Source: Clostridiaceae bacterium
Lineage (GTDB): Bacteria > Bacillota > Clostridia > Saccharofermentanales > UBA5734
Reading direction: 5' to 3'
NCBI GenBank assembly: GCA_012729935.1
Contig: JAAYBY010000006.1
Span: forward strand, 1-7,133
DNA: 7,133 nt
The translations under genes were made by a program, and so were the position numbers. Positions 1-5,102 of this stretch are shown piece by piece. Position 1 is the first letter of the stretch. Each line of letters opens with the position of its first letter. The notes beneath the pieces are model-generated. The model did no database searches and was not told the origin of the DNA. It saw only the letters and a list, made by a program, of their open reading frames with translations.

Positions 1-20
1 AACACTCTACATATTATATA

Positions 21-2096
21 TCATATATCCATCTGCGCATATTTCGCGTTAGACTGAATGAAATCCCGTCTCGGTTCAACTTTATCACCCATGAGCAATG
101 TGAACACAGCATCAGTCTCCTGGGCGTCGATCATCTCAACCCTCAGGAGTTTTCGTGTTTCCGGATTCATGGTCGTATCCCACAATTGTTCCGCACTCAT
201 TTCACCGAGTCCTTTATACCGCTGCAACTTGGGGTCTTTCCAGCCAGTCTCCTCTTTAATCTTCTCGACTTCTTCTTCAGTGTAGGCATAGAAAGAACGG
301 TTTCCCTCATAGACACGATAGAGCGGCGGACAGGCAATATAGACAAATCCGCCTTCTACCAACGGTCGCATGTGCCTGAAAAAGAAGGTCAACAGAAGGG
401 TTGCTATATGCTTTCCGTCGACGTCTGCGTCCGCCATAATGATCACCTTGTGATATCGGAGCTTGTGGACATCGAACGCATCGCCGATACCGGCACCCAA
501 CGCCATGATTACCGGTTGTAGCTTGTCATTGTTGTATACGCGATCGATTCGTGCCTTTTCAACGTTGAGCATCTTTCCCCAAAGCGGCAGAATCGCCTGA
601 TACTTACGTTCTCTTCCGTTTTTAGCTGAACCACCTGCCGAATCACCTTCGACAATGAATATTTCTGTGAACTCCGGATTTTTTTCCTGACAGTCGGCCA
701 GCTTACCCGGCAGTGTATTTGATTCGAGAACACTTTTTCGCCTCGTCATCTCACGTGCCTTTCGGGCAGCATCACGTGCCTGTGAGGCTGAAAGGGCTTT
801 ATCAATCACAATTCTGGCAATAGCCGGATTCTCCTCAAGATAATAGGTCAGCTTCTCATAGACAACGCTTTCTACGATTCCGCGTATCTCCGAATTGCCC
901 AGCTTGGTTTTGGTCTGTCCCTCAAATTGGGGCTCAGGAAGTTTGACCGATATAATCGCGCCAAGGCCTTCCCTCACATCTTCACCTTGAAGATTTTTGT
1001 CGCTGACTTTCAGATTTCCGCTCTTACGCGCATAATCGTTGATCACTCGCGTTAATGCGGTCTTAAATCCCGTCAAATGCGTTCCGCCTTCGATCGTCGC
1101 GATGTTGTTTGCGTATGAATACACATTCTCTACATAAGAATTATTGTATTGCAGTGCCAGTTCTACAAAGCAATCGTCGACTTTTGAGGCCACATATATC
1201 GGCATCTTGTGTAGTGACTGTTTGTGCTTATTGAGGTACTCGACAAACGAAACAATGCCGCCTTCATAATGCAGCTTTTTTTCAACCGTTGGTGTGACAC
1301 GGGTGTCGATCAGGTTTAGTGTGATTTCCTTGTTCAAAAACGCCATTTCCCGATAGCGTGACAGCATGACATTGAAGTCAAATACAATATCCGGAAATAT
1401 CGTCTGATCTGGCCGAAAACGCGTCGTCGTTCCAGTTTCAGTCGCCGGACCGATGTCATGGAGCGGCTCGGTCGTCCGACCGCGTTCAAAACGAATCTGA
1501 TAGGCGCGGCCGTCTCGTTTGACAGTTACCTCCATCCACTCAGCCAGTGCGTTGACGACAGAAGCGCCTACTCCGTGCAAGCCGCCAGAGACGCTGTATG
1601 CTCCGCCGCCGAATTTACCACCTGCATGGAGCATTGTATGAACCACTTCAACGGTCGGGATGCCCATTTTCGGGTGTTTGCCAACCGGGATGCCGCTTCC
1701 GTTGTCGGAAATATACACGGAATTATCTGGATTGATTCTGATATCTATCCGGTCACAGCGTCCAGCCAGTGCTTCGTCGACTGAATTGGCAACAATTTCA
1801 TAGACCAGGTGATGAAGTCCGCGAACGCCTGTATCTCCGATATACATACCAGGTCGTTTTCTGACAGCTTCCAGACCCTCCAGAACCTGAATGTCGTCTT
1901 CATTGTATCTTTGCTGGTTTCTTGTGTCGAAGACATCCTGTTTGTCATCACCGTCATTCAAAATATCCTCAACAAAATCATCGTCGATCAGAGCTTGTGG
2001 ATTCTCGGCTTCATTGAGAACCACATCAGGGTCGTCAACCGGATGCTCCTGAAAATTATTCTGTTCAAGCCCATTACGCAGGCTTTCATTACTCAT
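21..2096 (-). CDS. gyrB: DNA gyrase subunit B, with an acidic N-terminal extension
   Basis: This is the ATPase subunit of type IIA topoisomerase, which with GyrA introduces negative supercoils using ATP. I chose the ATG at 2096 (691 aa) because AGGAAGGTG at 2102-2110 sits 5 nt upstream. An in-frame ATG at 2123 (700 aa) has no Shine-Dalgarno. Residues 1-63 are an acidic, low-complexity-looking extension absent from the ~640-aa Bacillus subtilis protein. The usual start of homology, YNEDDIQVLEGLEAVRKRPG, begins at residue 64. The GHKL ATPase follows: N-box EIVANSVDE at 100-108, DNGSGIP at 131-137, GGLHGVG near 171-177. The transducer domain follows, then Toprim with VEGDSAGG at 482-489 and DADVDG at 556-561, and YKGLGEM at 627-633. 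The C-terminus ends normally in MDI. Odd residues are Ala at the usual Asp of the N-box, Ser at the usual Arg of DNGRGIP, and Trp506 in LPLWGK. The position beside recF and remB supports gyrB over parE. It lies 31 nt after remB and is probably co-transcribed with it. gyrA is outside the window. Confidence 0.97.
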   Translation of the reverse strand: MSNESLRNGLEQNNFQEHPVDDPDVVLNEAENPQALIDDDFVEDILNDGDDKQDVFDTRNQQRYNEDDIQVLEGLEAVRKRPGMYIGDTGVRGLHHLVYEIVANSVDEALAGRCDRIDIRINPDNSVYISDNGSGIPVGKHPKMGIPTVEVVHTMLHAGGKFGGGAYSVSGGLHGVGASVVNALAEWMEVTVKRDGRAYQIRFERGRTTEPLHDIGPATETGTTTRFRPDQTIFPDIVFDFNVMLSRYREMAFLNKEITLNLIDTRVTPTVEKKLHYEGGIVSFVEYLNKHKQSLHKMPIYVASKVDDCFVELALQYNNSYVENVYSYANNIATIEGGTHLTGFKTALTRVINDYARKSGNLKVSDKNLQGEDVREGLGAIISVKLPEPQFEGQTKTKLGNSEIRGIVESVVYEKLTYYLEENPAIARIVIDKALSASQARDAARKAREMTRRKSVLESNTLPGKLADCQEKNPEFTEIFIVEGDSAGGSAKNGRERKYQAILPLWGKMLNVEKARIDRVYNNDKLQPVIMALGAGIGDAFDVHKLRYHKVIIMADADVDGKHIATLLLTFFFRHMRPLVEGGFVYIACPPLYRVYEGNRSFYAYTEEEVEKIKEETGWKDPKLQRYKGLGEMSAEQLWDTTMNPETRKLLRVEMIDAQETDAVFTLLMGDKVEPRRDFIQSNAKYAQMDI

Positions 2097-2101
2097 TGTT
2101 T

Positions 2102-2110
2102 CACCTTCCT
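2102..2110 (-). promoter_or_regulatory. Ribosome binding site that decides the gyrB start
   Basis: On the minus strand AGGAAGGTG lies 5 nt before the ATG at 2096-2094. The alternative ATG at 2123-2121 is preceded by TGATTAGTTAG, with no purine-rich site. If translation began at 2123 this site would be codons inside the gene. I therefore infer the shorter, 691-aa protein. Confidence 0.7.
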
Positions 2111-2127
2111 GATCCATTTTCATCTAA

Positions 2128-2388
2128 CTAATCACTCATTTTCTGCCAAGTCTGGCCAATGCGTTTACGCAGGGTTGTCGAGGCAATGGGCGATAAATAA
2201 ATCTTCTCGAGCGTGACAATAAAAGATCTCGGTATGTCTGATGATATGATCTCTATTTGCCCGTTCTTCTCTGCCTTCTGCAGAAAAGAAACGGTCGAGG
2301 AGCGCTTCAATGTCGTTTGATCGATGTCAAATATGCCAACGATCAACTTATCTGAGATGGCGTACGTTCCGCCCAGATGGAGGTACAT
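2128..2388 (-). CDS. remB: RemB/YaaB-like DUF370 DNA-binding regulator
   Basis: An 86-aa protein of the DUF370 family, the full length expected for this family. It opens with MYLHLGGTYAISDKLIVGIF, the hallmark N-terminus of B. subtilis YaaB/RemB. It continues with the core FDIDQTT (about residues 20-26), FLQKAEKNG (35-43) and the IPRSFIVT motif (53-60), and ends with YLSPIASTTLRKR (64-76). In B. subtilis the paralogue RemA is a DNA-binding activator of extracellular-matrix genes, and RemB contributes to the same pathway. Whether that role holds here is inference, since DUF370 is widespread in species without that matrix system. A good Shine-Dalgarno, GAGGAGAGG, ends 8 nt before the ATG. The gene lies between recF and gyrB, as in Bacillus and many Clostridia. 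An extended -10 promoter upstream suggests remB-gyrB can be expressed apart from recF. The stop is TAG, 31 nt before gyrB. Confidence 0.92.
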   Translation of the reverse strand: MYLHLGGTYAISDKLIVGIFDIDQTTLKRSSTVSFLQKAEKNGQIEIISSDIPRSFIVTLEKIYLSPIASTTLRKRIGQTWQKMSD

Positions 2389-2455
2389 CCAATTTTCCTC
2401 TCCTCTCGTCGTTTGCGCACAATACCAGTCTGTGGACGATAAGCTTAACAGTCTA

Positions 2456-2464
2456 ATTATACCA
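2456..2464 (-). promoter_or_regulatory. Extended -10 promoter for remB-gyrB
   Basis: The minus strand reads TGGTATAAT, a perfect extended -10 (TGN plus consensus TATAAT) for the housekeeping sigma factor. It lies in the 118-bp recF-remB gap. No good -35 is visible 16-18 nt upstream (the best is TCCTCA), which is tolerable for extended -10 promoters. The predicted transcript would start near 2449 and carry a leader of about 60 nt before remB. Confidence 0.6.
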
Positions 2465-2506
2465 CGTTTGCATCGTTTTGAGGAGTCGTAAGCGCTTCAG
2501 CTGCTC

Positions 2507-3742
2507 TCATAAACCGTCGCACTGTCCATCTTCAGACTGCCGGGTCACACGACCCTGATGAACACAGTACAACGATTGCTTTCGCTGACAGGGCTGCTTA
2601 TCTGCCGTATCACACATTTTTTCACTAAAATCCAGCTGGACATGATGGGCATCTGTACAGGTGACAAACACCTGGGCATCCTGGATATTTTTTAAAAGAC
2701 TGATTCGTCGGTTCTCATCAAGTTCCGACATCACATCATCAAGCAAGAAAACCGGTGTTTCCCCTGTATCCTCCCGTAGAATCTGCAGTTCAGCAATTTT
2801 TAAAGAAAGAACAGCCGAGCGCTGCTGTCCCTGTGACGCGAACGGTTTGATGGCATTGCCGTTGAGCGTCAATTCAAGATCATCGCGATGCGGTCCAGCT
2901 TGTGTGATGCCTTTTTCAACATCATCTTCGAGATTTCTCTTCAATTTTCTGAGGTATTGATCATAGATTTCTTCTGTAGAACTGCTGGTTTCAATGCCCG
3001 GTACCGATCGATACCGAACTTCGAGGATTTCTGACTGATCTGAAATCAACTGCTGTGCTTCCATCGCCAGTGAACTGATTCGCTCACAGAATGCCTGTCG
3101 AATGGATAAGACAGCAGCGGCCTCTCGTGCCAGTGATTCATTCCAGACGTCCAATTGTACAGCTATCGTTTCATCGATACCCTTTTTCCCGGATTTTCTT
3201 TGATCTCGCCACGTCTTTAACAACCGATTGCGCTGAGCCAGAATCCGCGCGTACTGCTGCAGATGGACAAAATAAGCGGGTCGGACTTGCGATATCAGCA
3301 GATCAAGATAGCGCCTGCGCGTTGCCGGGCCTTCTTTGATCAGCATCAGGTCTTCTGGTGCAAAAATGACAGCATGAAAAAGACCCATCAGATCGCTTAT
3401 TTTGTCGAGTTTCAGGCCGTTATGAAAAATATGGCGCAGTGATCGGGTTCTTTGCGGATCAGATGGTATTGCTTCCAGATAGCGTATTTCCAGCGTCTCT
3501 TCAACTTTTTGCTGACTCAGATAACGGATGCATACGGCGTAATCGTGCGTGTCGTGCAGGATTAAATCACTGTCTCTGGATGTACGGTGGGAACGCGCAC
3601 AGGCGCATAAATAGATCGCTTCCAGAATATTGGTCTTTCCCTGGGCGTTTTCACCATAGAATATATTTATTTCCGGATCGACTTCAATCTCCTGATGCCG
3701 GTAATTCCTGAATTGAATCAGTTTTATCGATTTTATGATCAT
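2507..3742 (-). CDS. recF: RecF, SMC-like ATPase for recombinational gap repair
   Basis: A 411-aa DNA-binding ABC/SMC-type ATPase that works with RecO and RecR to help load RecA at single-strand gaps and restart stalled forks. Visible motifs in order: IKLIQFRNYRHQ near residues 6-17, Walker A GENAQGKT at 30-37, SHRTSRDSDLI near 51-61, ABC signature SQGQQRS at 303-309, and Walker B VFLLDDVMSELD at 331-342, followed by VTCTDAHH. The protein is about 40 residues longer than B. subtilis RecF (370 aa). The extra length appears spread over the middle and a short tail after HQGRVTRQ. The last 50 residues contain five cysteines. The start is the first possible one, because an in-frame TAG lies 12 nt upstream, yet no Shine-Dalgarno is seen. 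It follows dnaN by 21 nt, so it is probably co-transcribed and perhaps translationally coupled. The S4-domain gene yaaA that often separates dnaN and recF is absent. Confidence 0.97.
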   Translation of the reverse strand: MIIKSIKLIQFRNYRHQEIEVDPEINIFYGENAQGKTNILEAIYLCACARSHRTSRDSDLILHDTHDYAVCIRYLSQQKVEETLEIRYLEAIPSDPQRTRSLRHIFHNGLKLDKISDLMGLFHAVIFAPEDLMLIKEGPATRRRYLDLLISQVRPAYFVHLQQYARILAQRNRLLKTWRDQRKSGKKGIDETIAVQLDVWNESLAREAAAVLSIRQAFCERISSLAMEAQQLISDQSEILEVRYRSVPGIETSSSTEEIYDQYLRKLKRNLEDDVEKGITQAGPHRDDLELTLNGNAIKPFASQGQQRSAVLSLKIAELQILREDTGETPVFLLDDVMSELDENRRISLLKNIQDAQVFVTCTDAHHVQLDFSEKMCDTADKQPCQRKQSLYCVHQGRVTRQSEDGQCDGL

Positions 3743-3763
3743 AATGCCGGACTAAAACGCATA

Positions 3764-4864
3764 TCAGCGTCTCAATGGCAGCACAAGATAGGCGAACGAA
3801 TCATCTTCAATCGGTTTCAGCACACACGGTCCCATCGATCCGTTGAACACGATAGAAATCTCATCCTCTTCAATAACTTTCAGCGCATCAATGAAGTAAC
3901 GCGGATTAAAATCGATGTCGATCTTATTACCATTCATGGTAACCGGTATTTCTTCACGCAGTGTTCCCATATCCGTACTTGCGCTGATAACAAGTGTCTC
4001 GTCATCCGACAGTGTCAGTCGAACCGGATAACGTTTGTCATCTGAAGCGATAATCAGCGAAGCACGTTCGATCGCGTTATACAACGCTTCAGGAGCGACT
4101 GTGACTGTCGTTTCAGCGGTCTGCGGAATGATTCCGCGGTAATTCATGTATTCACCCTGAATCAGGCGTGAAACAATCTTCACGCTGCCTGTATCAAACA
4201 GAATATGATTGCCGGATAAGTATATATCCACTTTTTCCTTACCTGCACCAAGTATTCGTCCAACCTCGTGAAGAACTTTTCCCGGAATGATAAATTTAAC
4301 CTGACCAACCGTCTCTTCCGTCAGACATTTACGCAAAGCCAGTCGGAAACCATCGATAGCGACCATTTCAATGGCTTGTTCGTGTGCCTGGAAAAAGCAA
4401 CCGTTCAAAATTGGCCGTGTTTCATCGGTACTGACTGCGAAAATTGTCTGTCGTATCATTTCCTTGAGTGTCTGCTGTTCCAGTGAAACACGCTCTTCTT
4501 GTGTAACTTCAGGTAACTTCGGGTAGTCCTCCGCCCTTAAACACTTAATCGTAAAATGGGAACTGCCGCTTTCAATCTGGATACTCTGAGTCGGAACACT
4601 TTCGATTGAAACAATGTCATCAGGCAGTTTTCGAATAATATCACCAAACATGCGTGCCGGAACAACAAAATTTCCCTTTTCAGGGACATCTGCCTTCATC
4701 TGGCAGTCAATGCCTATCTCCATATCAAAACCGGTCAGTTTCAGACCTTCACCGGCTTCCACTAAGATTCCTTCAAGAATAGGCATGGTTGACCGGGTCG
4801 CTATAGCTTTTTGAACGATACTGATTGATTCAATCAGCCGGTCTCTTGAACAGATTACTTTCAT
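3764..4864 (-). CDS. dnaN: DNA polymerase III beta sliding clamp
   Basis: A 366-aa subunit of the homodimeric ring that encircles DNA and tethers the replicative polymerase and many repair proteins. The length is close to family norms (B. subtilis 378 aa). It begins MKVICSRDRLIESISIVQ and carries the characteristic TMPILEGILVEA near residues 26-37. FVVPARMFGDIIRKLP follows near 66-81, and RPILNGCFF in domain 2 near 150-158. The C-terminal YLVLPLRR (359-366) is equivalent to the conserved Y-x-x-x-P-x-R/L end that forms part of the partner-binding cleft. It has a strong Shine-Dalgarno, AGAGGAGG at 4873-4880, 8 nt before the ATG. It lies 238 bp downstream of dnaA with the origin between them, so it may have its own promoter. 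TATAAG at about 4919-4924 could be a -10, but its -35 zone overlaps a DnaA box and matches poorly. Confidence 0.98.
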   Translation of the reverse strand: MKVICSRDRLIESISIVQKAIATRSTMPILEGILVEAGEGLKLTGFDMEIGIDCQMKADVPEKGNFVVPARMFGDIIRKLPDDIVSIESVPTQSIQIESGSSHFTIKCLRAEDYPKLPEVTQEERVSLEQQTLKEMIRQTIFAVSTDETRPILNGCFFQAHEQAIEMVAIDGFRLALRKCLTEETVGQVKFIIPGKVLHEVGRILGAGKEKVDIYLSGNHILFDTGSVKIVSRLIQGEYMNYRGIIPQTAETTVTVAPEALYNAIERASLIIASDDKRYPVRLTLSDDETLVISASTDMGTLREEIPVTMNGNKIDIDFNPRYFIDALKVIEEDEISIVFNGSMGPCVLKPIEDDSFAYLVLPLRR

Positions 4865-4888
4865 TCGGGAATCCTCCTCTGGTGTTGT

Positions 4889-4926
4889 TGTATCTACTTA
4901 ATAAGTTTATCACTTTTCTTCTTATA
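4889..4926. other. Candidate DNA unwinding element
   Basis: This stretch is roughly three-quarters A+T and lies between the dnaN Shine-Dalgarno and the terminal perfect DnaA box, with a short C/A-rich spacer (4927-4938) in between. That matches the box, GC-richer spacer, AT-rich order of the B. subtilis unwinding system. A clean run of DnaA-trio repeats is not visible, so the assignment rests on position and composition only. Confidence 0.4.
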
Positions 4927-4938
4927 GTGTGTGGGTTC

Positions 4939-4947
4939 TGTGGATAA
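4939..4947 (-). promoter_or_regulatory. DnaA box, perfect consensus
   Basis: The minus strand reads TTATCCACA, a perfect match to the consensus TTATNCACA. It is the box closest to dnaN and flanks the candidate unwinding element, so it is the best candidate for nucleating the melting filament. It also overlaps where a dnaN promoter -35 would fall, which could allow DnaA to influence dnaN transcription. Confidence 0.88.
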
Positions 4948-4980
4948 CTGTCATTCAGGCTGAGTGTGTCGCGTTTTGCC

Positions 4981-4989
4981 TGTTGATAA
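4981..4989 (-). promoter_or_regulatory. DnaA box, one mismatch
   Basis: The minus strand reads TTATCAACA, one mismatch from TTATNCACA. A weaker site, CTGTCAACA at 4992-5000 (three mismatches), follows 11 bp away on the same strand, suggesting a tandem pair of low-affinity sites. Confidence 0.65.
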
Positions 4990-5024
4990 ACTGTTGACAG
5001 GTTCTTCAAAAATCGAGTCAGGAT

Positions 5025-5033
5025 TGTGGATCA
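5025..5033 (-). promoter_or_regulatory. DnaA box, one mismatch
   Basis: The minus strand reads TGATCCACA, one mismatch from consensus in the less critical 5' half, with the ATCCACA core intact. It faces the perfect box at 5048-5056 across an A-tract spacer. Confidence 0.65.
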
Positions 5034-5047
5034 TTTTTTGATGTTTT

Positions 5048-5056
5048 TTATCCACA
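5048..5056 (+). promoter_or_regulatory. DnaA box, perfect consensus
   Basis: The plus strand reads TTATCCACA, a perfect match. It is the central box of the dnaA-proximal group of three same-direction sites and overlaps the end of a T-tract. Confidence 0.88.
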
Positions 5057-5058
5057 GC

Positions 5059-5067
5059 CAATCCACA
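5059..5067 (+). promoter_or_regulatory. Weak DnaA box, two mismatches
   Basis: CAATCCACA keeps the ATCCACA core and starts 11 bp after the perfect box at 5048, about one helical turn and in the same direction. It is probably a low-affinity site filled cooperatively from its neighbour. Confidence 0.5.
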
Positions 5068-5081
5068 GTCAGATGATGCAC

Positions 5082-5090
5082 ATATCCACA
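5082..5090 (+). promoter_or_regulatory. DnaA box, one mismatch
   Basis: ATATCCACA differs from consensus only at the first base and lies 12 bp beyond the dnaA stop codon. It falls in the loop of a short inverted repeat, ATGCAC (5076-5081) and GTGCAT (5098-5103), whose right arm touches the last base of the stop codon. Whether that repeat has meaning is unclear. Confidence 0.65.
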
Positions 5091-5102
5091 GAAAAAGGTG
5101 CA

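Larger units (their letters stand above)
5025..5056. repeat. Inverted DnaA boxes around phased A-tracts
   Basis: TGTGGAT (5025-5031) and ATCCACA (5050-5056) are perfect 7-bp inverted arms. Between them are two T6 runs, at 5034-5039 and 5044-5049, starting exactly 10 bp apart. Phased A/T-tracts of this type bend DNA. The element sits where the boxes change direction and may shape the origin complex; that role is inference. Confidence 0.6.
4865..5102. other. oriC: Replication origin (oriC) between dnaA and dnaN
   Basis: A 238-bp non-coding gap directly downstream of dnaA, the place of the box cluster and unwinding element in B. subtilis. It has two perfect DnaA boxes (TTATCCACA), three sites one mismatch away, one two mismatches away and one weaker site. 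Sites near dnaA (5048-5090) read TTATCCACA-like on the plus strand. Those nearer dnaN (4939-5033) read so on the minus strand. Start-to-start intervals are 42, 11, 33, 23, 11 and 23 bp. An AT-rich segment lies between the last box and dnaN. Function is inferred from position and box content. All housekeeping genes to the left are read away from this site, as expected for leading-strand genes. Confidence 0.87.

Noticed and set aside
13..18. TATAAT on the minus strand just after gyrB
   Set aside because: No matching -35 or TG extension is seen, the surroundings are a simple AT run, and any target gene lies outside the window.
1925..1931. Spo0A-box-like TGTCGAA
   Set aside because: A single 7-mer inside gyrB coding sequence and away from the origin is expected by chance.
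2097..2112. parS-like half site TGTTTCAC
   Set aside because: Only one half of the ParB site is present (about 10 of 16 positions match), and it is explained by the gyrB ribosome binding site on the other strand.
1809..2216. A 135-aa plus-strand open frame opposite the gyrB start and remB
   Set aside because: It is antisense to two well-supported genes. Its hydrophobic look comes from the complementary strand of acidic codons, and no ribosome site is evident.
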